Of a DNA stretch of 64,000 nt, positions 17,697 through 26,649 are shown in pieces (the first letter of the stretch is position 1; each line of letters opens with the position of its first letter). Below the pieces are notes generated by a model. The model was not told the origin of the DNA and did no database searches. It worked only from the letters and a program-made list of their open reading frames with translations. A program made the position numbers and the translations under genes. The DNA is from an uncultured Dorea sp. (GTDB lineage Bacteria; Bacillota; Clostridia; Lachnospirales; Lachnospiraceae): positions 13,928-77,927 of the forward strand of contig CAJTVY010000013.1 in assembly GCA_910579925.1 (NCBI GenBank), given 5' to 3'.

Positions 17697-18842
17697 TTAT
17701 TTCATAAAATCAATGAAAGATGGTGTCAATATATTGTTGCCCACCTTAAGGGAGGCATTGTAAGCATACTGAGCCCATGAAAAGTTCATAATCGCCTCTG
17801 CCATGTCAACATTTACAACATTATCAATCTGTGTGGCCAGATTGATCTCGCTGGTTTCCAGACGATCCTTCGTAGTGGTAAGAAATTCAGTCCGCGTACC
17901 AAGTTCTGTAATCTTCTCAAGAACCTGTTCCCGTCCTCCGGGAATCTTTTTGCCAGTGTTCGGATCCTGATAAATACCGTCAAATTTCTCTAAAAGTTCA
18001 CGGTATCTTTCATAATTATCTTCGTTAAAATCTTCTTCTTTTAAAATATTAGAAATTTCTCCCATTAAAAGAATCATGTTCTTGGGATCTTCAATTCCAT
18101 CCTCATTTGCCGGATATTTGCCATATCCAACCAGATTAATTCCTGGAAGACTGGTGTTAAAAGCGTTAGAACTGTCAATGATATCTTGCTTCTCTCTGGT
18201 CATACCGAACCCTAAATCCACATAAAGAGAATCTTTCGATAATTTCTCCAGACGCTCTTCAGATTTGGTTGGATCAGCATCAACCAGCTTGCCGTCTTCA
18301 TCGTAGAGATTACCTGTGGTGACGTCTACGTTACGATAAAGTAAAACCTGCTTCTTATCTCCATCAGGAAGCGCCGGATCTTTTGGTACATCTATCAGTT
18401 TAAACGGAGCAGTCTGACCGTCTCCGCCGGCAAATACATATTTCCCTTCATAACTGGCGTTCAGACTCAGCACCATGTTTTCCTGCGCTCCTTTCCAGGC
18501 GGCCGCATAGGTCTCGCGAATGGAAAGCTCGCTATTGGTTCCGTTTAATGCTTCGAGTCCGTACTGTTTACTAAGATGTTGTGCAAGATTGTTGATCTGC
18601 ATTGCTGCATCTTCCTGAGAATCCTGGAAAGACTGGACGTCTTTCACCAGATTCAGATAATCGTCATTCCTTACATATTTACGTTCCAGAACAGCGGCGC
18701 GTAACGCATTGCCTGGATCTTCTGCTGTAGAATTGAACTTTCGTCCCGTCATAACCTTGACCCGGGCGGAATCAAGATTAGCGAGAGAGTTCCCGAGATT
18801 GGACTTATAATTTCTTAATATCTGATTTGTAGTAATTCTCAT
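17697..18842 (-). CDS. flgL: Flagellar hook-associated protein 3
   Basis: Junction protein between hook and filament (381 aa). The N-terminal coiled-coil domain begins MRITTNQILRNYKSNL with the flagellin-like ASARVKVMTGRKFNSTAEDP type sequence, and the C-terminal helix ends in NFSWAQYAYNASLKVGNNI, the flagellin-family tail. The middle forms the exposed variable domain. It follows flgK after 16 nt, and GGGGAGG precedes ATG 18842. It probably belongs to the flgM operon transcribed from the promoter at 21691-21717. Confidence 0.95.
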   Translation of the reverse strand: MRITTNQILRNYKSNLGNSLANLDSARVKVMTGRKFNSTAEDPGNALRAAVLERKYVRNDDYLNLVKDVQSFQDSQEDAAMQINNLAQHLSKQYGLEALNGTNSELSIRETYAAAWKGAQENMVLSLNASYEGKYVFAGGDGQTAPFKLIDVPKDPALPDGDKKQVLLYRNVDVTTGNLYDEDGKLVDADPTKSEERLEKLSKDSLYVDLGFGMTREKQDIIDSSNAFNTSLPGINLVGYGKYPANEDGIEDPKNMILLMGEISNILKEEDFNEDNYERYRELLEKFDGIYQDPNTGKKIPGGREQVLEKITELGTRTEFLTTTKDRLETSEINLATQIDNVVNVDMAEAIMNFSWAQYAYNASLKVGNNILTPSFIDFMK

Positions 18843-18858
18843 TATATTACCTCCCCTA

Positions 18859-20751
18859 TTACCTTCCGACTACGCCAGTTCCGTTAATCAATTTGTCAAG
18901 CGCCTCGTCCAGAGTGGTTAAGAATCTGGCGGCAGCGCTGTAAGACTGATTATAATGAAGCAGATCCATACCTTCTTCATCGAGCTGTACGCCGGATACG
19001 GCATCTCTGGAATTCGCCGTCTCGTTCAGAACAGAGATCTGATTCGCCAGCATAGTGTTCGCAGACTTATAGTCAATACCAAGGGTTGCCTCAATATTAG
19101 CAAAGCAGTCGTGGAAACTTCCTTTATAGAAAGTAATGTCATTACCGGCAGTATTCTCAGCTACAAAAGTAATGTCCTTTTCTAATAATTTGACCATCAT
19201 CAGAATATTCTCATTGGCCGTGGAACCGGTCTCTTTGTCCGTAACTACATAATTGTTAGAAGCAGTGATTCCATAAGTACCGTTAGCCCAGCCCGCAGCA
19301 ATCTTGATATTGCCGGCAGTAAAGTCGGTAGAACCGTCGCTTGTTTCAAACAGTGGGTTCGCTTTTTCATAAGCCGGCGTAGGATTAAGAATTGTATCAA
19401 TCACCGCAGGATCTGTAACCGGATCCATATTACTGCCCGGCGTGGGAGTATAAAAGGTAGTATTCTCATCAATTTCAACATTGAGGGTATATATGAGATT
19501 ACCGTTACTATCTTTCAGATCATTACCGTCTTTATCCGTAGCCGGAACATATACCGATTCATACTTAGGAGCGGCGGCGGTACCTGTGTTAACAAAATAA
19601 GGAGGACCCGGAAGAGCAGAATAAAGAGGACTGCCCGTTTCGTCTACGGCAGGGACGTATCCTGCCTTTACCTCTTCACCAGGGGCAAGAGTAACTCTGA
19701 CAGGATTGCCATCGGCATCCTTCACAACATTGGCCTTATTAAACTCTTTCGCAAGTGTATCCACCAGACCGTCCAACACTTTTTCATAATAGCCCAGCCC
19801 CTTAAAGTCAGAACCATCGAAATCGCCGGATTTATTCAGAAAATCCAAGGTTCCCTTCAAAGTACCGGAACCAAGAATGTCGGTTATGTCAGTGGTGGCG
19901 CCTCTGGATTCATGAAGCATAAGCTTTACCGGAGTATCTGTTACATTAGCATCAAACCGGGCAAAACGGCTATCTGTAATCAGAGAATGCTTCTCGCCCA
20001 GTGTGTCTGTAAAGTCGACATGCAGAACCTCGACATACTGTCCGGGGCCTACTTCCTGGTTCTTATATTTTACCGTGATCGGAAGGAAACTTCCCAGTTC
20101 ATCCAGAAGCTGATTTCTCTGATCCTGCAGTTCAAGAGCCGGGTTACCGAGAATCTGGCTGTTCTTGATACTGGTATTCAGTTCTGCAATATTCTCCAGA
20201 GTCTTATTCAGGTCTGCGATATCTGTGGTCTGAAAGCCCATCTGCATATCTTCCCGGACATCCTGAAGCTTGACGGAATTCTCACGGAAAAGATTCAGAA
20301 GTATCTGCATATTGGAACGCACCATCGTATCATTCTCCTGATTACCGACCTGAGTAGAAAGCGTACTCAGAGAACTGGTAAGAGAAATGAAAGCGGCGCG
20401 GACACCTTCCATGGTGGCTTCGTCGAAAATAGGGGTTAACTGTTCAAAACCGGCTGCATGCGCATCCGTAGTTCCCAGTTTGCTGATCTGGGAGCGGTAT
20501 TGTGAATCCAGAAAGGGGTCGCGCAATTGGGAAACCCCTGTCATCTCAACACCGTAACCAACCTTGATGTTGGATTTTGCATTATAAAAATCACCCTTCT
20601 GCAGATTCAGGCTGGCAATGTCAAGTCGCTGCCTGGTGTATCCAGGGGTATTGATATTGGTAATATTCTGACCGACAACATCCAGAGCACGCTGGCTGGC
20701 AGCCATACCAAGCTGTGCCGTGGTGAATCCGGCAAACGTTGAACGTATCAT
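18859..20751 (-). CDS. flgK: Flagellar hook-associated protein 1
   Basis: First hook-filament junction protein, exported by the flagellar type III system. The 630 residues open with the rod/hook family N-terminus (GMAASQRALDVVGQNITNINTPGYTRQ, given here in part) and close with a C-terminal helix EEGMDLLHYNQSYSAAARFL. The insert at about 350-470, rich in Pro, Asp and Tyr, makes it longer than typical 450-550 aa forms and is likely surface exposed. AAGGAGG stands before ATG 20751. The 100-nt gap to flgN shows no clear promoter. Confidence 0.95.
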   Translation of the reverse strand: MIRSTFAGFTTAQLGMAASQRALDVVGQNITNINTPGYTRQRLDIASLNLQKGDFYNAKSNIKVGYGVEMTGVSQLRDPFLDSQYRSQISKLGTTDAHAAGFEQLTPIFDEATMEGVRAAFISLTSSLSTLSTQVGNQENDTMVRSNMQILLNLFRENSVKLQDVREDMQMGFQTTDIADLNKTLENIAELNTSIKNSQILGNPALELQDQRNQLLDELGSFLPITVKYKNQEVGPGQYVEVLHVDFTDTLGEKHSLITDSRFARFDANVTDTPVKLMLHESRGATTDITDILGSGTLKGTLDFLNKSGDFDGSDFKGLGYYEKVLDGLVDTLAKEFNKANVVKDADGNPVRVTLAPGEEVKAGYVPAVDETGSPLYSALPGPPYFVNTGTAAAPKYESVYVPATDKDGNDLKDSNGNLIYTLNVEIDENTTFYTPTPGSNMDPVTDPAVIDTILNPTPAYEKANPLFETSDGSTDFTAGNIKIAAGWANGTYGITASNNYVVTDKETGSTANENILMMVKLLEKDITFVAENTAGNDITFYKGSFHDCFANIEATLGIDYKSANTMLANQISVLNETANSRDAVSGVQLDEEGMDLLHYNQSYSAAARFLTTLDEALDKLINGTGVVGR

Positions 20752-20850
20752 AGCAATTCCTCCTTCTGATCTGTCCGCATGGCGCCCTGTATGCGTCCGC
20801 CCTGAATAAGGGTGTATACGGACATCTGAAACATGAGCTTCACGCAGCTA

Positions 20851-21321
20851 TTAAATGGAACGACTGGTAAAGTGGTTCCTATTGTTGTCATCTTTTTTCT
20901 GGCCTGCGGCGGAATAAGTGGCTTTCCCCGGGCCCTCCGCAGCTAAGGCAGATTGTATCACATGAAGATTCACCTCAATAATATCCTTTGCGCTTCCGCT
21001 GACTGACTGGAAGGTACGCACCCGCTCTGCTAACTGGTCAAATAAGGGCTTCAGAACGGCGACCTCTTCTTCGGGCGCATGTTCTAAAATCTGTCGAAAC
21101 GTATATCCTTCCATGCCAAGAAGCTTCTGCTGCGCTTCCCGCTTCTGCTCCAATCCGCGTAACTGTAGAACAGCAGCCTGCTCTTTATGCATACAGTCTT
21201 CTACAAATGTAATCCGATTCTTGACTGCGGCATCAAGCTTCTCCTGTTCTATCGGGATTAAATGATCAAAAAGAGCGATAAACTCTTCTATAATCTTACT
21301 AAAAGCCGTAAAATCATTCAT
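20851..21321 (-). CDS. flgN: FlgN-type flagellar export chaperone
   Basis: Cytoplasmic chaperone for FlgK and FlgL. The 156-aa product is almost entirely helical, with a hydrophobic/charged pattern typical of FlgN (IEEFIALFDHLIPIEQEKLDA; QLRGLEQKREAQQKLLGM) and a flexible polar C-terminus. Sequence similarity in this family is weak; the assignment rests on length, helix pattern and its place between flgM and flgK, as in Bacillus (yvyG). GGAGGA precedes ATG 21321. Confidence 0.85.
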   Translation of the reverse strand: MNDFTAFSKIIEEFIALFDHLIPIEQEKLDAAVKNRITFVEDCMHKEQAAVLQLRGLEQKREAQQKLLGMEGYTFRQILEHAPEEEVAVLKPLFDQLAERVRTFQSVSGSAKDIIEVNLHVIQSALAAEGPGKATYSAAGQKKDDNNRNHFTSRSI

Positions 21322-21332
21322 CCTTTATCCTC

Positions 21333-21635
21333 CTACAGCAGCAACATCCGGGTTGCTATGGCATGGGCATCGACCTGATAAGTGTTCGATGCAACCTGAT
21401 TCTGCAAATTATGAATCTTATCTGCAGATGCCATATTCTTAATCTCAGAAGACAACTGCCGGGCAAGTGATTTGGCAAACGTATGCTCTTCTATCTGTCT
21501 GGGGTCAGACTTTATAATAATAGCATCGAAGTTGTGTTCATCGTTAGAAACTACGGAAGGAGTAGAATTTTCCTTGGTATGAATACGCAGGTCTGTGAAA
21601 TTATTCATCACATTATTGTTAGTTGAAATTTTCAT
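21333..21635 (-). CDS. flgM: Anti-sigma-D factor FlgM
   Basis: Holds sigma-D inactive until it is secreted through the completed hook. The 100-aa protein has the usual disordered N-terminus and a C-terminal helical sigma-binding half (EHTFAKSLARQLSSEIKN; IHNLQNQVASNTYQVDAHAIATRML). It is first in the flgM-flgN-flgK-flgL-DUF6470 set and lies 56 nt from a perfect GCCGATAT -10 box, so it controls its own sigma factor. AAAGGAG precedes ATG 21635. Confidence 0.92.
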   Translation of the reverse strand: MKISTNNNVMNNFTDLRIHTKENSTPSVVSNDEHNFDAIIIKSDPRQIEEHTFAKSLARQLSSEIKNMASADKIHNLQNQVASNTYQVDAHAIATRMLLL

Positions 21636-21690
21636 ACGGGACTCCTTTTTTCATAAAATTTATAAACGCCATTATCTGGTTATACTATGA

Positions 21691-21717
21691 ATATCGGCAC
21701 AACTTCGGGATTCATAA
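21691..21717 (-). promoter_or_regulatory. Sigma-D promoter for the flgM operon
   Basis: On the minus strand: TTAT (21717-21714), 15 nt, GCCGATAT (21698-21691). The -10 is an exact match to the flagellar consensus. Confidence 0.75.
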
Positions 21718-21753
21718 CACTAAATGCAAAGTTCTTATTTCTTAAGAAAATGT

Positions 21754-22863
21754 CTACCTGACGCCCTTGAGATGATTCATAAGGACAGAGGCAATATTTT
21801 CACAGGAAGCCTGTGTACAGACGGCGCCGATATTATATGCGACCATAGGCATGCCATATACAACGCAGGACTCTTTGTCCTGTCCAATGGTAAAGGCTCC
21901 GTTCTGACGCATCTTAAGAAGGCCGTCTGCTCCGTCGCGTCCCATGCCGGTCATGATGATACCAACCTTGTTAACGGCAACGTTTGAGGCAATAGAATTA
22001 AACAGGACGTCCACGGACGGGCAGTGACCGCTTACCTTAGCGCCGGGACGGCACTGTACGGTATAGTTGCGTCCTGAACGAGTAACTTCCATCTGTTTAG
22101 CGCCGGGAGCAATGAGAGCCAGACCGGGACGAATGACATCCCCGTTCTTTGCCTCGCGGACCTCCATGTTACAGATCCGGTTCAGACGCTGTGCATACAT
22201 CTCCGTAAATCCCTCCGGCATGTGCTGGGTAATGACAATACCGGGAATGTTGCCTGGAAGCCGCTTCAATACTTCCAGTGTCGCCTCGGTTCCGCCTGTA
22301 GAGGCGCCAAGCCCGATGATGGTAGAGTCCAGGACATTACGCGACAGCGCAGGAAATGGCATCGGCCTTGCCGTGCCTTGGGCGGTACGCTGACGTACGG
22401 CGCCTGGCGCTGTTGCCGGCGCCGGAACTGGTGAACCTGGGGCCGCGCCGGCCGGCTGGCTGATACGCACCTTTGCCTTGGCTGCCGTCGTAACCTTTGC
22501 TGTGAGAGCCTCGAAAAATGTCTGTTTTGAATTATGGACGGACATATCAGGCTTGCGTACGAAATCAACCGCACCTGCTGAAAGTGCATCAAATACGCTT
22601 AGGTTCAGGGAAGATACCAGAACGACCGGGAGTGGATTCGTGGGAAGAAGCTGCTTTAAGAATTCGATTCCGTTAAGGCCTGGCATCTCCACGTCCAGAG
22701 TCAGAACATCTGGTTGTAACTGAGGAATCTTCTGTTTGGCATCATAGGCATTGATAGCATATCCGATTACTTCAATGCCCGGTTGTGAAGACAGATGTTG
22801 TATGAGCGCCTGCCGAAATAAAGAAGAATCGTCAACGACTAATACTTTAATATTGTTATTCAT
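21754..22863 (-). CDS. cheB: Chemotaxis response regulator / protein-glutamate methylesterase
   Basis: Removes methyl groups from chemoreceptors when phosphorylated by CheA, giving adaptation. The 369 residues hold a receiver domain (DD at 11-12, phosphorylated Asp57 in LTLDVEMPG, signalling Ser/Thr in VLVSS, Lys in VRKPD), a Pro/Ala linker (about 130-165) and the methylesterase domain with the triad residues in GLGASTGGTEA (Ser), ITQHMPEGF (His) and GMGRDGADG (Asp). A terminator and a 60-nt repeat element lie between cheR and cheB, so cheB may be only partly cotranscribed with the upstream che genes. Confidence 0.96.
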   Translation of the reverse strand: MNNNIKVLVVDDSSLFRQALIQHLSSQPGIEVIGYAINAYDAKQKIPQLQPDVLTLDVEMPGLNGIEFLKQLLPTNPLPVVLVSSLNLSVFDALSAGAVDFVRKPDMSVHNSKQTFFEALTAKVTTAAKAKVRISQPAGAAPGSPVPAPATAPGAVRQRTAQGTARPMPFPALSRNVLDSTIIGLGASTGGTEATLEVLKRLPGNIPGIVITQHMPEGFTEMYAQRLNRICNMEVREAKNGDVIRPGLALIAPGAKQMEVTRSGRNYTVQCRPGAKVSGHCPSVDVLFNSIASNVAVNKVGIIMTGMGRDGADGLLKMRQNGAFTIGQDKESCVVYGMPMVAYNIGAVCTQASCENIASVLMNHLKGVR

Positions 22864-22920
22864 AAAAGGTTCCTTTCTTACGCCAATACTGCGTATCCAT
22901 TATTGTTGTAGGGTATACCC

Positions 22921-22980
22921 AAGGGCACACCGCAATGCATACCCTTCGGGTGGGTGGACTCCGTCCAATAAGGTATAACC
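22921..22980 (+). repeat. Intergenic repeat element, copy A
   Basis: A 60-nt element, 70% identical to 36331-36390 on the same strand. Both fold with an outer CACC/GGTG pairing and an inner 4-bp stem that differs by a compensated pair: ACCC-TTC-GGGT here, GCCC-TGC-GGGC in copy B. Confidence 0.65.
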
Positions 22981-22984
22981 ATGG

Positions 22985-23014
22985 AAAAGCCGCTTCTGAA
23001 ACTTCAAAAGCAGC
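22985..23014 (-). terminator. Terminator downstream of cheR
   Basis: On the minus strand a 12-bp stem (GCTGCTTTTGAA with its partner, G-T pairs) and 1-2 nt loop are followed by TTTT. Confidence 0.55.
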
Positions 23015-23033
23015 CCCTTCCTTATGTTTTATA

Positions 23034-23846
23034 TCAAATTTTCCGATAGGTAGCAGGTTTCAGATATTTGTAGGGCGTAGTTGTCTTATTCAGGCTCTCT
23101 GAATGGCCGATCAAAAGGTAACCGCCGGGATTTGTCGCATTGAAAAAACGCTTTACTAACGCATCCTTGGTGGGCTGGTCAAAATATATCATTACATTCC
23201 TGCAGAATATCACATCGAATTTCAACTTGAACCGAATCGGATCCATCAGGTTAAATGTCCGAAAAATAACATTGGACTTAATCTCGGGGGACACGGTAAA
23301 TGTGCCTGGCTCGCTGGCCGGGCGGAAGTATTTTGACTTCCAGCCAGGAGACAGTTCCTTTAACGCCTCTTCATCGTATACTGCATTTTTTGCAGCTTTG
23401 AGTGCGTTTTGTGAAATATCAGTCGCAAGTACCCTGGTATCCCATGCGGCTGCCTTGGATCCGAAGAATTCCTTTAGGATCATTGAGATCGTATAAGGTT
23501 CTTCACCGGAAGAACATGCGGCGCTCCATATACTGAGTACTTTATCTTTCTTCGTCTCCACAAGATAGGGGAGAATGGTATCCTTGAACAGTTCAAAATG
23601 AGCCCCCTCACGCATAAAAAATGTGTAGTTGGTTGTAAGTTTATTCAGCATCAGTTCCAGGTCTTCCGGTTTTTTATTCGTAACCAGATTATCAATATAC
23701 TCTGCAAAAGAAGAATATCCCAGGGAGACGATTGTATTGGAAAGACGTCCGACAATCAACTGGCGTTTCTTTGACAGGTCTATTCCGTAGTTCTGATGAA
23801 TGAACGTAATTAATGTATGAAAATCACGGTCATTAAGAGTTAGCAT
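23034..23846 (-). CDS. cheR: Chemotaxis protein methyltransferase
   Basis: Methylates glutamates of chemoreceptors with S-adenosylmethionine. The 270-aa protein has the N-terminal CheR_N helical domain (first 70 residues, with GIDLSKKRQLIVGRLS) and the C-terminal methyltransferase domain with the SAM-binding IWSAACSSGEEPYTI and the DVIFCRNVMIYFD segment. It acts opposite CheB. AAAGGAG precedes ATG 23846; cheW lies 22 nt upstream, so cheA-cheW-cheR are one unit. Confidence 0.96.
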   Translation of the reverse strand: MLTLNDRDFHTLITFIHQNYGIDLSKKRQLIVGRLSNTIVSLGYSSFAEYIDNLVTNKKPEDLELMLNKLTTNYTFFMREGAHFELFKDTILPYLVETKKDKVLSIWSAACSSGEEPYTISMILKEFFGSKAAAWDTRVLATDISQNALKAAKNAVYDEEALKELSPGWKSKYFRPASEPGTFTVSPEIKSNVIFRTFNLMDPIRFKLKFDVIFCRNVMIYFDQPTKDALVKRFFNATNPGGYLLIGHSESLNKTTTPYKYLKPATYRKI

Positions 23847-23868
23847 AGTTCTGGCTCCTTTGTATTAG

Positions 23869-24348
23869 TTAGTATGACTGAACAAGCTGTTCACAATCCA
23901 GGAACAGAATGACTGAACGTTCGGAAGAAGAGATCATTCCATTGATCAATTCCTGCTGGTTCTCTACCGGAACCGGTGAGATCTTCTCCTGGTCGATATC
24001 CATTACCTGTTGGACTGCATCCACGATGATTCCGATGCAGATTGAGTTGATGTTCAACACGATGATGCAGGTTGAATTCGTATACTCAATGGATGGTTTC
24101 CCCATGCGCAGGCGAATGTCGATGATTGGAATGATCTGCCCGCGCAGATTAATGATTCCCTTGACATAATCCGGCACCAGAGGAACCATGGTAATTGCAT
24201 GGTTCGTAATGATCTCAATAACATAGTTTGTGCTGACGCCAATATTAAGACCGTCTGAACTAAATGTTAAAAATCGTTCCGTGGAAATTGGCGTCCCATC
24301 CTCCATAACTCCGTTCGCTGCTGTATTTACTGCTGTATCTGCTGACAT
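23869..24348 (-). CDS. cheW: Chemotaxis coupling protein
   Basis: Adaptor that joins receptors to CheA. The 159 residues contain a single CheW domain after a 20-residue polar extension. Typical parts are LNIGVSTNYVIEII, VPDYVKGIINLRGQIIPIIDIR and the following TCIIVLNINSICIGIIVDAV. GGAGGA precedes ATG 24348, and cheA ends 27 nt upstream. Confidence 0.96.
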   Translation of the reverse strand: MSADTAVNTAANGVMEDGTPISTERFLTFSSDGLNIGVSTNYVIEIITNHAITMVPLVPDYVKGIINLRGQIIPIIDIRLRMGKPSIEYTNSTCIIVLNINSICIGIIVDAVQQVMDIDQEKISPVPVENQQELINGMISSSERSVILFLDCEQLVQSY

Positions 24349-24375
24349 AATTATTCCTCCAGTTTTCTGTACACT

Positions 24376-26520
24376 TTAATATTGCTGAGTCGCCGCATAT
24401 AGGTTGCTGATATCCAGAATCAGACTGATATTACCGTCTCCAAGGATGGTGCAGCCGCCGATTCCGGAATGCTTGATATTGAAGTTGCCAAGGAACGGTG
24501 AGAGCGGCTTTACTACTACCTGCTGTTCTCCAAGCAGTTCATCAACAAACAGACAGTAGGATTTGTCTGCGGTCTCAACCCAGATGAGGATACCGTCTTC
24601 AATATTGGTTACTTCTGTCTCAATGTTATATAACTCGTGTATCCTTATAATAGGATAGAAAGCATCCAGGCACTTAATAATCTCATTGCCGTTGGCATCC
24701 AGAATGACTTCTTCCTTCTGCGGCTTAAACGACTGGCGGATATTGGCAATCGGTATAGTAAACAGGGACTTGCCAACGGAAACTTCCATACCGTCTGTGA
24801 TCGCCATGGTAAGAGGAATCTTAAGGGTGGTACAGCTTCCCTTGCCGGTTTCACTGGTAATAGAGATCGTTCCGCCTACGGCTTCTACATTCTTCTTAAC
24901 GACGTCCATACCTACTCCGCGTCCGGAAAATTCAGTAACTTCCTCGTTGGTGGAGAAGCCTGGAAGCAATAGGAGAGACAGGATCTCTTTCTTGGAATAA
25001 TCGCTTGCCGGTTTGGTGAGGATTCCGTTACGCTCTGCTTTCGCAAGGATCTTATCTGGATTCATGCCCTGTCCGTCGTCAGAAATAGAGATGATAACTT
25101 CGCTTCCTGTATGTGCGGCGGACAATACGATCTCTGCCTGTGGATTCTTGCCGGCCGCAATACGTTCTTCAGCCGTTGCCTCAACGCCGTGATCCATGGA
25201 GTTACGGACAATATGCATAATCGGATCGCCGATACTGTCTACAACCGTCTTATCAACCTCAGTATTCTCGCCCACCAGAGTAAGGCGTACATCTTTATTA
25301 AGTTTCTTCTTCATATCGCGGACAATACGATTCATCTTCTGGAATGTTCCGGAAAGAGGAACCATTCGAAGAGACATGGCAATGTCCTGAAGATCGTCTG
25401 TTAATTTGCGTAACTGACGGGCAGACTTCGTAAAGTTGTCAAGCTTCAGATTCTGCAGATCAGGAGAAGAGGTTACCATGGATTCTGTGATAACAATCTC
25501 TCCTACCAGCGCCACCAGGCTGTCAAGTTTTGACAGATTCACGCTGATCAGACTCTGCTTTACAGGCGCGCCGTTATGTGCAGACGTCGCCGCCGGTGCG
25601 GAAGCTGCAGAAGAAGCCGGCTGTCCGGCATTCTCAGAAGCAGAAGCAGTCGGCGCTGCCTGAGATGCGGAGCCAGATTCGGCTGAGGCCGGGTGTGCCG
25701 GCGCTGTCTGCGCTTTGTTAGCCGGCTTTGCAGAAGCATTCTCAATTACTTCATAGGAATGGATACTGTTCTGCAGTTTAACGGCCTGCAGGGCTCTCTC
25801 TAAATCCTCCGCTGAAGACACGGCAATGAAAAAGCCCTTCTCAACAATGGCCTCGCTTGTGTCAGAATTGGTCTCCACGTCATTGGGATAGTGTTCGAAA
25901 GCCAGGTCAATCTCCCGCAGCGCGGTAATTACCATAAACGCACGAAGATTCTCCATACCGGATCCCTCTTCGAAATGAATCCGTATGAAGTAAGGCATGG
26001 AACTCTCCGGACATCCTGCAAGTTCCTGATTGATCCGCGCGATTGCTTCCCCATCAGCTATCGGCATGTCTGAATCAGCCGCCTCATCCTTGGAAGTATC
26101 AGCCGGGGCCTTGTCGCCGGAAGAACTGATTTTTTCCAAAAAACTATTAATATTTGCAATGATGTGGTCGATATTAGTGCTAAGGGGCTCATCGTTTTCG
26201 ATTTTTTCAACCTCTATACGAAGAGCATCCGTTGATTGGAACATCAGATTGAACAGATCATTTTTATGTGATTCGTCCAGAGCGTCCATTCCGTTTTCAC
26301 GGATATAGAAGAATAGATCTTCTATATGATGTGCAATCTCCATCAATGTAGAGAATTCCATCATTGCAGACGAACCTTTGATTGTATGCATGATCCGGAA
26401 AATCTCATTAACATCATTCGTTGTGAACGTTGCATTCTTTTCCGCTTCTATCAAGAGTTCATCCAGCTGTTCCATAAGAGTGTTTGTCTCGTAAAGATAC
26501 ATTTCAAGCATGTTATCCAT
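24376..26520 (-). CDS. cheA: Chemotaxis histidine kinase CheA
   Basis: Central chemotaxis kinase that phosphorylates CheB and CheY. The 714 residues run: HPt domain with phosphorylated His45 in RIMHTIKGSSA; a P2-like region at about 165-270; an Ala/Pro/Ser-rich linker (about 275-325); the dimerisation helices; an HATPase domain with the N box IMHIVRNSMDHGVE, G1 SDDGQGMN and G2 GRGVGMDVVK; and a C-terminal CheW-like regulatory domain. cheY is not present in this block. AAGGCGG precedes ATG 26520, and a sigma-D-like promoter lies 76 nt further up. Confidence 0.97.
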   Translation of the reverse strand: MDNMLEMYLYETNTLMEQLDELLIEAEKNATFTTNDVNEIFRIMHTIKGSSAMMEFSTLMEIAHHIEDLFFYIRENGMDALDESHKNDLFNLMFQSTDALRIEVEKIENDEPLSTNIDHIIANINSFLEKISSSGDKAPADTSKDEAADSDMPIADGEAIARINQELAGCPESSMPYFIRIHFEEGSGMENLRAFMVITALREIDLAFEHYPNDVETNSDTSEAIVEKGFFIAVSSAEDLERALQAVKLQNSIHSYEVIENASAKPANKAQTAPAHPASAESGSASQAAPTASASENAGQPASSAASAPAATSAHNGAPVKQSLISVNLSKLDSLVALVGEIVITESMVTSSPDLQNLKLDNFTKSARQLRKLTDDLQDIAMSLRMVPLSGTFQKMNRIVRDMKKKLNKDVRLTLVGENTEVDKTVVDSIGDPIMHIVRNSMDHGVEATAEERIAAGKNPQAEIVLSAAHTGSEVIISISDDGQGMNPDKILAKAERNGILTKPASDYSKKEILSLLLLPGFSTNEEVTEFSGRGVGMDVVKKNVEAVGGTISITSETGKGSCTTLKIPLTMAITDGMEVSVGKSLFTIPIANIRQSFKPQKEEVILDANGNEIIKCLDAFYPIIRIHELYNIETEVTNIEDGILIWVETADKSYCLFVDELLGEQQVVVKPLSPFLGNFNIKHSGIGGCTILGDGNISLILDISNLYAATQQY

Positions 26521-26595
26521 AATCTTAGTACCGCCTTATCTAATAATGTTAATTATAATATGATTATAATATGTTAAAAAGTATTATTTTTATGT

Positions 26596-26623
26596 ATATC
26601 GTCATAATGGTGGAAAAGGATAA
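26596..26623 (-). promoter_or_regulatory. Sigma-D-like promoter for cheA-cheW-cheR
   Basis: On the minus strand: TTAT (26623-26620), 16 nt, GACGATAT (26603-26596). The 129-nt gap between cheA and the divergent gene at 26650 holds no other clear site. Confidence 0.55.
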
Positions 26624-26649
26624 GAGTAAATTATAGAGTAGGTGAAAAA